Assembly: GCA_025360085.1 (NCBI GenBank)
Contig: JANYCW010000018.1
Location: 1 to 64,000 of the forward strand
Direction of reading: 5' to 3'
Length of the DNA stretch: 64,000 nucleotides
DNA from: Actinomycetes bacterium
GTDB lineage: Bacteria > Actinomycetota > Actinomycetes > Nanopelagicales > Nanopelagicaceae
Of this stretch, positions 42,625 through 52,655 are shown piece by piece. Position numbers and translations under genes: made by a program. The notes beneath the pieces are model-generated. The model had not been told where the DNA came from, searched no databases, and saw only the letters and a list, made by a program, of their open reading frames with translations. Position 1 is the stretch's first letter; every line of letters starts with the position of its first letter.

Positions 42625-43046
42625 TGCCAGAATTATTGCGGGCAACCGTAACCCAAGAATCGATTTCGGTAACAGAATTAAGCGAGCTGGTCAGTGATGA
42701 TACGTGCGGCGCGGTGGTGGTTTTTTCTGGAATCGTGCGCAATCATGATGGGGGAAAAAAGGTAGTAAAACTTACGTATGAGATTCATCCAAGTGCAGGT
42801 GGTCAAATTGAGTTGATTGCAAAGGCCGCGCTTGAATCAACAGATGTTGTTAAAGTGGCAGTTTCGCACAGATACGGTGACATTGAGATAGGAGATGTTG
42901 CCTTCGCTGTGGCAGTTTCAGCCGTTCATAGGCAGAGCGCATTTAATACGGCTTCATTATTAGTCAATGAAATTAAGGATAAGTTACCTATTTGGAAGCA
43001 TCAAATCTTTGCCGATGGAAGCGATGAGTGGGTCAACACCGCATAA
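42624..43046 (+). CDS. moaE: Molybdopterin synthase catalytic subunit MoaE
   Basis: 140 aa; GAVVVFSGIVRNHDGGKKVVKLTYE, VAVSAVHRQSAFNTASLLVNEIKDKLPIWKHQ. Confidence 0.93.
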   Translation: MPELLRATVTQESISVTELSELVSDDTCGAVVVFSGIVRNHDGGKKVVKLTYEIHPSAGGQIELIAKAALESTDVVKVAVSHRYGDIEIGDVAFAVAVSAVHRQSAFNTASLLVNEIKDKLPIWKHQIFADGSDEWVNTA

Positions 43047-43057
43047 ATAACCTCTGC

Positions 43058-43303
43058 TCAACCGCCGGCAAAGCGGGGCAGGACATCGACAGTGCTTCCA
43101 TTTTTTACGTGAGTTTCGAGGTCATGGACTGCGAGTGAATCAATGAGAAAACTGCACTGCGCAATCACATGCGCCAACGTGGGATTATCGCGGCATGCCT
43201 CTTCCAGTATTGTACTTAATGGGGCCGTTTCAAAACTGGCCGTATCTACGCCGGCAGCTGCGCGGGCGGCCGCAAAGAATCGCACTTTAACCCTGTTATC
43301 CAT
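43058..43303 (-). CDS. moaD: Molybdopterin synthase sulfur carrier subunit MoaD
   Basis: 81 aa beta-grasp protein ending in ...VLPRFAGG (C-terminal GG). Confidence 0.87.
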   Translation of the reverse strand: MDNRVKVRFFAAARAAAGVDTASFETAPLSTILEEACRDNPTLAHVIAQCSFLIDSLAVHDLETHVKNGSTVDVLPRFAGG

Positions 43304-43325
43304 AGCGACATTGTAGGGTTAGGCC

Positions 43326-44060
43326 ATGCTTGAATATCTATTAATCTTCGCGGTCGGAATCCTCGTCGGTGGAATTAATGGGATGGCAGGTGGGGCATCT
43401 GTTATCTCTTATCCCGTATTACTTGCTACCGGCATGTCACCAGTGAGCGCAGCGATTACAAATGCCCTTGGTGTAACTCCTGCCAATTTTTTTGCGCTCA
43501 TTGCCGTGCGCCATAAGATACGCGCCTATTTTATTGAGTATAGAAAATTAATTGCGATTTCAATTATCGGATCGACGGCTGGCGCGATTCTCTTACTCTC
43601 AGTTCCACCGGGTATTTTTGAAAAGATGGTTCCTTTTCTCTTACTCTTTGCCAGTCTCTCATTCCTCATAAAAGCCAAACCTGATCGAGGTGCCAGACAT
43701 GAGTTAGTTGAAAAGATTGGAATCGCGGCAAGCGGTCTCTACTGCGGCTACTTTGGTCCAGGTCAGGGGGTCATGGTGATTGCAGTGTTGGCACGAGACA
43801 TTCGCCGCGACCCGAGGACCTTGAATGTTGCAAAGAATTTGATTGTTGGTTGGACTTCGGCGGTATCAAACATCATTTACATCTTTAGTGGCCGAGCCGA
43901 GTGGTCCTTTGTGCTCGCCCTCATACTGGGCGCAAGCATTGGAGGAGTTTTCGGAGGGCGTTGGGCCGCTCATATGCCAGCTGTCGTGTATCGCGCCCTC
44001 ATTTTAACGGTCGGATTTGGTGCCTCGGCCTGGCTTTTCAAGAAGTATTACTTAGGCTAA
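43326..44060 (+). CDS. TSUP (TauE/SafE) family anion permease
   Basis: 244 aa multi-TM; GGINGMAGGASVISYPVLLATGMSPVSAAITNALG. Confidence 0.9.
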   Translation: MLEYLLIFAVGILVGGINGMAGGASVISYPVLLATGMSPVSAAITNALGVTPANFFALIAVRHKIRAYFIEYRKLIAISIIGSTAGAILLLSVPPGIFEKMVPFLLLFASLSFLIKAKPDRGARHELVEKIGIAASGLYCGYFGPGQGVMVIAVLARDIRRDPRTLNVAKNLIVGWTSAVSNIIYIFSGRAEWSFVLALILGASIGGVFGGRWAAHMPAVVYRALILTVGFGASAWLFKKYYLG

Positions 44061-44097
44061 AAAAGCCTCACCTCTGGTGTATCAATCTGGATATGAC

Positions 44098-44107
44098 TGA
44101 TATATCA
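44098..44107. promoter_or_regulatory. Perfect palindrome TGATATATCA, candidate GntR operator overlapping its -10
   Basis: 10-bp perfect palindrome directly upstream of GntR start (44116); TATCAT (44103-44108) is 7 nt from the GTG. Confidence 0.45.
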
Positions 44108-44115
44108 TCAATCCT

Positions 44116-44778
44116 GTGAGCCAGGTCATCCAAATCCTCAACCGCCAAAGTTCATCCTTATCTGGCGCGGCCTACAGCCGTATTCGCTCCATGATCATCA
44201 CCCTTGAATTAGTTCCAGGCTCATTGATAAGTGAGAGCGAATTAATGGCAAACCTTGGCTTGGGCCGCACTCCGGTGCGTGAAGCGTTGCGCTCGCTTGC
44301 TAATGAAAAATTGGTAGAGGTCTATCCACGCCGAGGAATGTTTGTTTCAACTGTCGATGTACAAAATCTAGCTGCGCTTTCTGAAGTCCGTTCGGTTCTG
44401 GAAATTAAAGCCGCCGAACTTGCCGCCACAAGGTCAACCCCAGCCGATCACGTAATAACCAAGGCGCTCATTGCTGAAATTAATGCAATCAAGGGCGATG
44501 TTGACATGGCAACACTCATCGGCCTAGATCAGCGCATCCATCATCATATTTATCAATGCACGCACAATGAATTTTTAGCCTCGGCTTTAGATAATTATTA
44601 TGCACATGCACTTCGCATCTGGTTTTTAGCCCTCGATCGCGTTGTAGGACTCGCGGCGGCAATTATTGAACACAGGGCGTTGCTTGAAGCAATCGCCAAG
44701 AGTGATTCGAAAGCTGCCGGTAAGGCCATGCGCGATCATGTCGATGGCTTTGAAGCATCAATTCGTAAATCTTTATAA
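44116..44778 (+). CDS. GntR family regulator with FCD effector domain (GTG start)
   Basis: 220 aa; ISESELMANLGLGRTPVREALRSLANEKLVEVYPRRGMFVS wHTH plus FCD helical C-domain. Confidence 0.92.
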   Translation: MSQVIQILNRQSSSLSGAAYSRIRSMIITLELVPGSLISESELMANLGLGRTPVREALRSLANEKLVEVYPRRGMFVSTVDVQNLAALSEVRSVLEIKAAELAATRSTPADHVITKALIAEINAIKGDVDMATLIGLDQRIHHHIYQCTHNEFLASALDNYYAHALRIWFLALDRVVGLAAAIIEHRALLEAIAKSDSKAAGKAMRDHVDGFEASIRKSL

Positions 44779-44809
44779 ACCACCACAAAAATAGGACGAG
44801 GAAAAAGCT

Positions 44810-47329
44810 ATGAATAAGTTACCTACCAAGGCACAGTGCGTTGTCATCGGCGCAGGCATCGTTGGCAACGGCATGGTTTATCACCTAGCAAAACTTGGTT
44901 GGAAGAATATCGTTCAGATTGACAAGGGGCCGCTACCTAACCCAGGCGGTTCGACTGGACATGCATCGAACTTTATATTTCCTGTTGATCACTCAAAAGA
45001 GATGACTGCAATAACCGCTGAAAGCATGCGTCAATATAAAGAGTGGGGCACATTCACTCAGACTGGTGGCATCGAAGTCGCTCGTACTCCAGAGCGGATG
45101 CAAGAGCTTGCACGTCGAATAACATCGGCAAAATCTTGGGGAATCGATGGTGGCCAGATACTCAATCCCGCCCAAGTCAAGGAGCTAGTGCCCTACATCG
45201 ATGAAAGCGTGATTTTAGGCGGCTACTACCAACCCAGCGTGGGTGTCGTTGATTCACTTCAAACAGGGAGTTTAATGCGTGAAAAAGCGATTGAAATGGG
45301 AGCGGCAGAATCATTTGCAAATGTTGAAGTTTTAGATATTACTGTCGTTAATGGCTGTGTTACAGGAGTCGTTACTGATCAAGGAAGCATAGAGAGTAAC
45401 TATGTAGTAATTGCAACGGGCTGTTGGTCACCTAAATTGGCTGCGATGGCGGGTGCGCATATTCCATTGACTCCGGCAGTTCATCAGATGAAAGACATTG
45501 GCCCCGTGCCATTTTTTAAAGACACAAAGGGTGATATTGAATGGCCGATTGTTCGAGACATGGATGTATTTATGTATGAGCGCCAACACGGCACAGGTCT
45601 TGAGATTGGATCTTATGCTCATCGTCCAATTCTTTACTCACCAGAAGATTTGCCTTCGAATGCAACAGCTGCCTTATCACCAACTGAATTTGCTTTTACG
45701 CAAGCAGATTTTGATATTCAAGATGAACACGCATTTGAATTAATGCCTTCAATTGTTGGTGATGAAAATGTACGGGAAAAGTATGCGATTAATGGAATCC
45801 TCTCGTACACGCCAGATGGAATGCCGATTCTTGGCGAAACTCCAGAAGTTAAAGGCTTATGGTCTGTGGCAGCGGTCTGGATTAAAGAGGGTCCTGGTAC
45901 GGCAAAATCTGTTGCACAGTGGATGGTTCTTGGAGATTCAGAGATTGATTTGCACTCGTCTAATATCGCCCGTTTTCATGAGCACCAAAAAAGCCAGTTT
46001 CACATTAAAGCACGCGTTGATGAGAGCTTTAATAAGACGTATGGAATCGTGCATCCATCCGAGCAGTATGCATCGAATAGAAATGTTCGGTTGTCACCAT
46101 TCTATGAAGTTGAAAAAGAACTGGGTGCGGTTTTCTATGAGACCGCTGGTTGGGAACGTCCATTCTGGTATGAATCCAATAAAGATTTAGTTACCAAATT
46201 TGGTGAGAAAGTTATGCCAAGAACTGCCGAGTGGGAGTCGCGTTGGTGGTCACCAATTATTAATGCAGAGCACTTACAAATGCGTGAAAGTGCTGGAATT
46301 GTTGATCTATCGGCTTTCGCAATCTTTGACGTTACTGGGCCCGCTGCTCTGGCAGTTGTACAAAAAGCGGCGCTACGCCAAATGGATGTTGCGATTGGCC
46401 GTGTTGTTTACACGCCAATTCTTGGACCAAATGGGGGATTCAAGTCTGATTTAACCATCATGCGACTTGATAGTAACCATTTCCGAGTAGTTACTGGTGG
46501 AGCCCATGGCATGGCCGATAAAAAATGGTTCAGCGATTTACTTCCAGAAGATGGTTCGGCACAAATTTTTGATTTAACTTCCAGTTTTACAACCATTGGA
46601 ATCTGGGGTCCAAAAGCACGTGAGATTATTCAAGCGATCACCAACACTGATATGAGCAAGGAAGCATTTAAATTTAGTACCTGCAAAATTATTGAAATTG
46701 GCTCATTGCGAGTTTTAGCTTCGCGAATTTCATATGTCGGAGATCTTGGTTGGGAGTTCTACATTCCTATTGAGCAAGGCGCAAAGTTGTGGCAGATGTT
46801 GTGGGATAGCGGTAAAAATCACGCGATGATTCCGGTAGGTATCGGCGTGTATGGCACAACGGGACGACTTGAAAAGTGCTATCGCGCATATGGCCCAGAG
46901 TTAGAAACCGAATACACCGTGGTTGAAGCAGGTATGCAATCGCCTAAGTTAAAAGAGACCGACTTCATCGGTAAAGCGGCACATGTAAAGCATCGCAGCG
47001 AAAAACCAATCACAATGCTGTGTACCCTCTTTGTGGATGACCACACCTCCTCCACTGGAGAAAAACGATATATGTTGGGTAGCGAACCCATTTTGAGCGC
47101 TGATTTACAACCAATCGTTGATGCACATGGTCGTCGTTCATATGTTACGAGCGCAGGATCTGCGCCTTCCCTTGGAAAACATATTCTGATGTCGTATTTG
47201 CCAACTGAGTTAGCTGTGGCTGGCAATAGGTTTATTGTTGAGTATTTGGGAGAGCACTACCCTTGCTCAGTGGCCGAAGTTGGTGCTACGCCAGTCTTTG
47301 ACGCTTCAAATGATCGGATATTGGCCTGA
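44810..47329 (+). CDS. FAD-dependent dimethylglycine/sarcosine dehydrogenase-like protein with C-terminal GcvT domain
   Basis: 839 aa; VIGAGIVGNGMVYHLAKLG, GGSTGHASNFIFPVDHSKEM (His near flavin), IGSYAHRPILYSPEDL, C-terminal aminomethyltransferase-like domain. Confidence 0.85.
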   Translation: MNKLPTKAQCVVIGAGIVGNGMVYHLAKLGWKNIVQIDKGPLPNPGGSTGHASNFIFPVDHSKEMTAITAESMRQYKEWGTFTQTGGIEVARTPERMQELARRITSAKSWGIDGGQILNPAQVKELVPYIDESVILGGYYQPSVGVVDSLQTGSLMREKAIEMGAAESFANVEVLDITVVNGCVTGVVTDQGSIESNYVVIATGCWSPKLAAMAGAHIPLTPAVHQMKDIGPVPFFKDTKGDIEWPIVRDMDVFMYERQHGTGLEIGSYAHRPILYSPEDLPSNATAALSPTEFAFTQADFDIQDEHAFELMPSIVGDENVREKYAINGILSYTPDGMPILGETPEVKGLWSVAAVWIKEGPGTAKSVAQWMVLGDSEIDLHSSNIARFHEHQKSQFHIKARVDESFNKTYGIVHPSEQYASNRNVRLSPFYEVEKELGAVFYETAGWERPFWYESNKDLVTKFGEKVMPRTAEWESRWWSPIINAEHLQMRESAGIVDLSAFAIFDVTGPAALAVVQKAALRQMDVAIGRVVYTPILGPNGGFKSDLTIMRLDSNHFRVVTGGAHGMADKKWFSDLLPEDGSAQIFDLTSSFTTIGIWGPKAREIIQAITNTDMSKEAFKFSTCKIIEIGSLRVLASRISYVGDLGWEFYIPIEQGAKLWQMLWDSGKNHAMIPVGIGVYGTTGRLEKCYRAYGPELETEYTVVEAGMQSPKLKETDFIGKAAHVKHRSEKPITMLCTLFVDDHTSSTGEKRYMLGSEPILSADLQPIVDAHGRRSYVTSAGSAPSLGKHILMSYLPTELAVAGNRFIVEYLGEHYPCSVAEVGATPVFDASNDRILA

Positions 47330-48087
47330 TGGATGTTCTTGTCTGCTTAAAACGAGTACCACTAGCTGGTGGTACTTTAATGTTGACGCCTGATTCGCGC
47401 GATATCGAAACCAAACATTTAGGTTTCGGTATTAGTCCTCATGAAGAAAATGCCGTTGAAGCAGGCGTTCAGTTAGTTGAGCAGATGGGTGGAACTCTCA
47501 CACTTTTAACTCTCGGACCAAGTGATGCCGAAGAACAGTTACGTTCGCAGTTAGCAATTGGTGCAACTCGCGCAGTGCTCATTGAAACTGATGGGCAAGA
47601 ATGGGATCCGCAAGGTACTGCCGCGGCGCTTGTTGATGCGATAAATGGCGAAGAAACGAAATTTGATCTAATAATTTTCGGCGCCGAATCGGCCGATAGT
47701 GCGGGTTATCAGATTCACATTCGTGTGGCACATGCATTAAATCTCCCAGTTATCACAAATGTAAAGTCGATGAAAATTGAAAACGGAGTTGCACATTGTG
47801 AGCGAGTTGTTCCTAACGGACGGGAACATTATGAGGCTCCATTGCCAGCCATTGTTACCGTGCGAGATGGACTCAACATTCCACGGTATCCATCGGTGCC
47901 TGGACGCATGCAGGCACGCAAGAAAACCGTTGATATGAAAAAAGCCGAGACAAGGATTCCAAAGTTAGAAAAAGTAACTCTTGCTCTCGCTCCATCGAAA
48001 GATAAAGGCGCACAAATTTTAGGAAAAGGCGCGGAAGCGGTGCCAGCTTTAGTTGATGTTTTAAAACAGATTGGAGCCATTGCATGA
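47329..48087 (+). CDS. etfB: Electron transfer flavoprotein beta subunit
   Basis: 252 aa; MDVLVCLKRVP, ENAVEAGVQL, LPAIVTVRDGLNIPRYPSVPGRMQARKK. Confidence 0.93.
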   Translation: MDVLVCLKRVPLAGGTLMLTPDSRDIETKHLGFGISPHEENAVEAGVQLVEQMGGTLTLLTLGPSDAEEQLRSQLAIGATRAVLIETDGQEWDPQGTAAALVDAINGEETKFDLIIFGAESADSAGYQIHIRVAHALNLPVITNVKSMKIENGVAHCERVVPNGREHYEAPLPAIVTVRDGLNIPRYPSVPGRMQARKKTVDMKKAETRIPKLEKVTLALAPSKDKGAQILGKGAEAVPALVDVLKQIGAIA

Positions 48088-49043
48088 TTCTGGTACTTGT
48101 CGATCATGATCGTGGGGAAATTGATCCCCTCTCACTTCGTGCACTCACGGCAGCACGCAAAATTGATCAGAGTATTGAGGCGGTAGTCATTGGTAGTCAA
48201 GCTGAATGCTTGGCGGGCATTGTCGGCCAATATGGCGCTACAACGCTGCATGTGGCAACGCATGCGGCAATTACCGATTACACACCCATGGCTTCAGGTC
48301 GCGCCCTTAAAGAACTAGTCGAAAAACTTAAGCCAGCGGCCGTTTTAGCTGCGGGCAGTCCCCGCGGCAACGAACAGCTAGCTCACCTTGCAGCGTTCTT
48401 GGATATTCCAATGGCGGCTGAATGTTCAGAGATTACTTTGGGATCTCCGCATCATGTTCTGCGTGCGCGCTGGGGAGGAAATCTCATTGAGTCGGCTAAC
48501 GTTCACGCTCAATTATTAGTTGCAACAATTGTAAGTTTTTCAGTAGAGCCTGAATCAGTCAGTGGCGCTGCGGCTAAAGTTGTTGCCTTTGAACCTGCTT
48601 TGCAACCCGAAGATTTTGTTGTAAAAATACTGCAACGAGATTCAGGTGAAACAAGCGGTGGCATAACTCTCATCGATGCCAAAGTTATTGTTTCAGGTGG
48701 ACGCGGCGTAGGTGGGCCGGCTGGATTTGGTAATTTAGAGGAGCTAGCCACACTTTTGGGCGGCGCTGTAGGTTGCTCGCGCGTTGTAACGAGCTCAGGT
48801 TGGCGTCCGCACGCCGAACAGGTCGGTCAGACCGGAACAAAAGTTGCTCCCGATCTCTATATCGCTGCCGGAATTTCAGGAGCTATGCAGCATATTGCTG
48901 GAATGAAGAATAGTAAGACAATAGTAGTTATTAATACCGATCCTGAGGCACCCATTCTTCGGTATGCAGATTACGCAATTATCGGAGATTTACACCAAGT
49001 GATACCTGCGCTCACTAGCGCCATACGACAAGCAAAGGGATAA
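48084..49043 (+). CDS. etfA: Electron transfer flavoprotein alpha subunit
   Basis: 319 aa; [68 protein letters not shown]. Confidence 0.95.
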   Translation: MILVLVDHDRGEIDPLSLRALTAARKIDQSIEAVVIGSQAECLAGIVGQYGATTLHVATHAAITDYTPMASGRALKELVEKLKPAAVLAAGSPRGNEQLAHLAAFLDIPMAAECSEITLGSPHHVLRARWGGNLIESANVHAQLLVATIVSFSVEPESVSGAAAKVVAFEPALQPEDFVVKILQRDSGETSGGITLIDAKVIVSGGRGVGGPAGFGNLEELATLLGGAVGCSRVVTSSGWRPHAEQVGQTGTKVAPDLYIAAGISGAMQHIAGMKNSKTIVVINTDPEAPILRYADYAIIGDLHQVIPALTSAIRQAKG

Positions 49044-49045
49044 AA

Positions 49046-50710
49046 ATGTCTGATATCGAAATCGCACAAGCTGCAACTATGAAACCTATCAATGAGATAG
49101 GTGCATCTCTTGGAATCGATGAAGAATATCTCGAAGCCTATGGAAAATATAAAGCAAAAGTGAATCTAAAGTATTTAACCGCACTTCCTGAGCGCAAAAA
49201 TTCCAAATTAATTTTGGTGACTGCGATTAGTCCAACTCCTGCCGGCGAAGGGAAAACGACGACAACTGTCGGACTAGGTGATGGACTACGCTGTATCGGC
49301 AAGAACGCCATGCTCGCACTTCGCGAACCATCACTGGGACCCGTCTTTGGAATGAAAGGTGGGGCAGCTGGTGGCGGATACGCCCAAGTTGTTCCGATGG
49401 AGGATATTAATCTGCATTTTACGGGTGATTTCAACGCGATAGCACTTGCCAATAATTTACTTGCCGCCCTGATCGATAACCATATTCACCACGGCAACGA
49501 GCTCGCCATCGATATCCGACGTGTAACGTGGAAGCGCGTCATAGATATGAATGATCGTGCCTTGCGCGAAATTATTCAATCTATCGGAGGAGTCGGTAAT
49601 GGCTATCCACGAAGTGATGGTTTTGACATAGTTGTTGCCTCGGAAATTATGGCGATATTTTGTCTTGCAACCTCGATTGATGATCTGAAGGAAAAAATTG
49701 GACGGATTGTTGTGGGTTATAAGCGAGATAAGACTCCAGTACTGGCAAGTGAACTCAATGCTCAAGGCGCAATGACTGTGATTCTAAAGGATGCTTTTCA
49801 ACCTAACTTAGTTCAGACACTGGAAAATACACCAGCATTTATTCACGGGGGCCCTTTTGCAAATATTGCGCACGGATGTAACTCAGTTGTTGCCACGACC
49901 TCGGCGATGAAGTTGGCAGATTATGTTGTGACGGAAGCCGGATTTGGCGCAGATCTTGGCGCCGAAAAGTTTATTGACATTAAATGTCGCAAATCAGGTC
50001 TGCGTCCCGCAGCCTGCGTGCTCGTCGCAACGATTCGCGCGATTAAATATCACGGTGGCGCTGATCTAAAGACGATTACTGAAGAAAACTTAAAGGCTCT
50101 GGATGCCGGACTCGTTAATTTAGAGCGACATATTCATAATATAAAAGATATTTACAAACTACCCTTAGTTGTTTCCATTAATAACTTTACAAGCGATACG
50201 TCTGCAGAGATCGATCTTCTACGCACACGTGTTGAGGCCATGGGCGTGAAAGTTGTGCTTGCTACACATTGGGCCGATGGTGGGGCCGGGGCCGTAGAAT
50301 TGGCGCATGCTGTCGTCGAACTGTGCGAGCAGCCAGATGAAATGAGTTTTGTCTATGAAGATGAGGCTACGCTCTGGGAAAAGGTGACTGCTGTTGCCAC
50401 TAAAATCTATGGCGCTAAAGAAGTAACTGCCGACGCCAAAGTACGTTTAAAGCTAAAAGAGCTTGAAGCTTCGGGCTATGGACGTTTTCCCATCTGTATC
50501 GCAAAAACGCAGTACTCATTTAGTACTGATGCCGCCCTTCGCGGTGCGCCTAGCGGGCACTCTCTCAACATTCGAGAAGTAAAACTCTCGGCGGGTGCTG
50601 AGTTTATAGTCATGATCTGCGGAGAAATTATGACTATGCCGGGTCTACCTAAGATCCCTGCTAGTTCACGTATTGATTACATCGATGGCAAGGTCGTAGG
50701 TTTGTTCTAA
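49046..50710 (+). CDS. fhs: Formate-tetrahydrofolate ligase
   Basis: 554 aa; [53 protein letters not shown]. Confidence 0.97.
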   Translation: MSDIEIAQAATMKPINEIGASLGIDEEYLEAYGKYKAKVNLKYLTALPERKNSKLILVTAISPTPAGEGKTTTTVGLGDGLRCIGKNAMLALREPSLGPVFGMKGGAAGGGYAQVVPMEDINLHFTGDFNAIALANNLLAALIDNHIHHGNELAIDIRRVTWKRVIDMNDRALREIIQSIGGVGNGYPRSDGFDIVVASEIMAIFCLATSIDDLKEKIGRIVVGYKRDKTPVLASELNAQGAMTVILKDAFQPNLVQTLENTPAFIHGGPFANIAHGCNSVVATTSAMKLADYVVTEAGFGADLGAEKFIDIKCRKSGLRPAACVLVATIRAIKYHGGADLKTITEENLKALDAGLVNLERHIHNIKDIYKLPLVVSINNFTSDTSAEIDLLRTRVEAMGVKVVLATHWADGGAGAVELAHAVVELCEQPDEMSFVYEDEATLWEKVTAVATKIYGAKEVTADAKVRLKLKELEASGYGRFPICIAKTQYSFSTDAALRGAPSGHSLNIREVKLSAGAEFIVMICGEIMTMPGLPKIPASSRIDYIDGKVVGLF

Positions 50711-51135
50711 TGAAATTCACGCCTTGGTCACAGGATGTCGCACTTGCTCTTCTTGCGACCTTGCGCGAAGAAAAAGGCCCCGTCTTAATGGCCTTGCAGT
50801 TAATGCAGAAAGAGTTTGGTTACGTTGATCCGGCCTGCGTTGGATTAATTGCACATTTTTTCAATAAGTCGAGAGCCGATGTACATGGAGTTTTAACTTT
50901 TTACCATGATTTACGAACCACACCTCCGCTCGAGCATCAAATATCTATCTGTGTTGCTGAAGCCTGCCAAGCCGTTGGTGTGAGAACTCTTGCGAAAGAA
51001 GCCAAGGCGCGATTTGGCGACATGGTCAACGATAGTTTTTGCTTTGGCAACTGTGCGTTGGGACCAACTGCGATGGTGGATGGAAAATTAATTGGTAGAG
51101 CAACTGTTGGTAAAATTGAAAGCGCTTTTCAATGA
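50710..51135 (+). CDS. fdsG: NAD-dependent formate dehydrogenase gamma subunit (NuoE-like, 2Fe-2S)
   Basis: 141 aa; GVLTFYHDLRTTPP, CVAEACQ and CFGNCALGP ligand motifs; precedes NuoF-like and FDH alpha genes. Confidence 0.87.
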   Translation: MKFTPWSQDVALALLATLREEKGPVLMALQLMQKEFGYVDPACVGLIAHFFNKSRADVHGVLTFYHDLRTTPPLEHQISICVAEACQAVGVRTLAKEAKARFGDMVNDSFCFGNCALGPTAMVDGKLIGRATVGKIESAFQ

Positions 51136-52655
51136 GGGTCTTCGTTCCAGGTGATAGTGCGGCGACCTCCATTGGCGCAGATGAAGTTGCGCAGGCTATT
51201 GCTCTGCATGACCCATCCTTAGAGATTGTGCGCAATGGTTCGCGCGGAGCATTGTGGCTTGAAACGCTCGTGGAAGTAGAAACTCCAACCGGGCGCATCG
51301 GATATGGGCCAGTTACTCCAGACGATGTGGAATCTCTTTTTGACGCAGATTTTCTCAAAGCAGGAGCCCACCCTTTATTATTAGGCAAAATCGATGCGAT
51401 TGAATGGTTAGCTTCGCAAGATCGAATTACATTTGCACGAGTTGGAATAGTTGACCCATCTTCGTTGATTGACTATGAAGCTCACGGAGGATTAGTTGGT
51501 CTTCGTAAAGCTCTTTTATTAACACGTGAAGAAATTATTGACGAAGTCACTGAATCCGGATTACGCGGCCGCGGCGGTGCTGGTTTTCCTGTTGGATTAA
51601 AGTGGCGAACAGTTTCCCAAACAATTAATGCTGAAAAATATATTTGTTGTAACGCCGATGAGGGCGACAGTGGAACATTTGCCGATCGCATGTTGATCGA
51701 AGGTGACCCATTTACATTGATCGAAGGCATGGTGATCGCAGCGATTGCGGTAGGTGCCACTAAGGGAATTGTTTATTTGCGATCAGAGTATCCTCATGCG
51801 ATTTCGGCGCTTCAAAGAGCGATCAATGTTGCACGAGCAAACTCAGTATTGGGAAGCCAGATTTTAGGAACATCCTACGAATTCGATATTCAGATTCGTA
51901 TTGGAGCTGGATCCTATGTCTGCGGAGAAGAGACCGCGATGTTAGAGAGCATTGAAGGTAAACGTGGCGTCGTGCGGGCAAAGCCACCCGTGCCCGCAAT
52001 TGAAGGTCTCTTTGGTCTGCCAACGGTCATCAATAACGTACTTACCCTCTCCACGGTGCCAATGATTCTTGCCGAGGGTGCTAAAACGTATAAAGCTTTC
52101 GGCGTTGGTCGCTCACTTGGGACCCAAGTTTTTCAATTAGCTGGAAATGTGGCGCGCGGAGGAATCGTTGAAAAAGCTTTTGGCGTAACTTTAAACGAAT
52201 TAGTACATACGTATGGCGCAGGTACCTTAAGTGGACGTCCGCTTCGGGCTGTGCAAATCGGAGGGCCCCTAGGCTCGTATTTTTCAACGGCCCAGCTTGA
52301 AACTTCAATGGATTACGAATCACTCCTAACGGCTGGAGGAATGTTAGGTCATGGTGGAATCGTCATTTTTGATGAGAGCGTGGATCTGGCCGAACAAGCT
52401 AAATTTGCCATGGAGTTTTGTGCCTTTGAATCCTGCGGTAAATGCACCCCTTGTCGCATAGGGTCAACGCGCGGGGCTGAGACTATCGATTTAATTATCA
52501 GAGGCGTAAAAGTTGATGAAAACAAGAAGTTGCTCCTGGACTTATGTGAAGTGATGACCGATGGATCTTTGTGTGCGATGGGTGCTTTGACGCCATTACC
52601 GGTAAAGAGTGCGATGATTAACTTCCCCGAAGACTTCACTGGAGCGCCTAAATGA
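51132..52655 (+). CDS. fdsB: NAD-dependent formate dehydrogenase beta subunit (NuoF-like; FMN/NAD/4Fe-4S)
   Basis: 507 aa; SGLRGRGGAGFPVGLKWR, CNADEGDSGTFADR, GAGSYVCGEETAMLESIEG, ESCGKCTPCRIG. Confidence 0.92.
   Translation: MRVFVPGDSAATSIGADEVAQAIALHDPSLEIVRNGSRGALWLETLVEVETPTGRIGYGPVTPDDVESLFDADFLKAGAHPLLLGKIDAIEWLASQDRITFARVGIVDPSSLIDYEAHGGLVGLRKALLLTREEIIDEVTESGLRGRGGAGFPVGLKWRTVSQTINAEKYICCNADEGDSGTFADRMLIEGDPFTLIEGMVIAAIAVGATKGIVYLRSEYPHAISALQRAINVARANSVLGSQILGTSYEFDIQIRIGAGSYVCGEETAMLESIEGKRGVVRAKPPVPAIEGLFGLPTVINNVLTLSTVPMILAEGAKTYKAFGVGRSLGTQVFQLAGNVARGGIVEKAFGVTLNELVHTYGAGTLSGRPLRAVQIGGPLGSYFSTAQLETSMDYESLLTAGGMLGHGGIVIFDESVDLAEQAKFAMEFCAFESCGKCTPCRIGSTRGAETIDLIIRGVKVDENKKLLLDLCEVMTDGSLCAMGALTPLPVKSAMINFPEDFTGAPK

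Noticed and set aside
44054-44068. Possible terminator AGGCT-aaaaa-AGCCT after the TSUP permease
   Set aside because: Only a 5-bp stem with no T-tract, overlapping the stop codon; insufficient support.
46200-46454. Alternative-frame ORF inside the DMGDH-like gene
   Set aside because: Nested in a strong CDS, no motifs.
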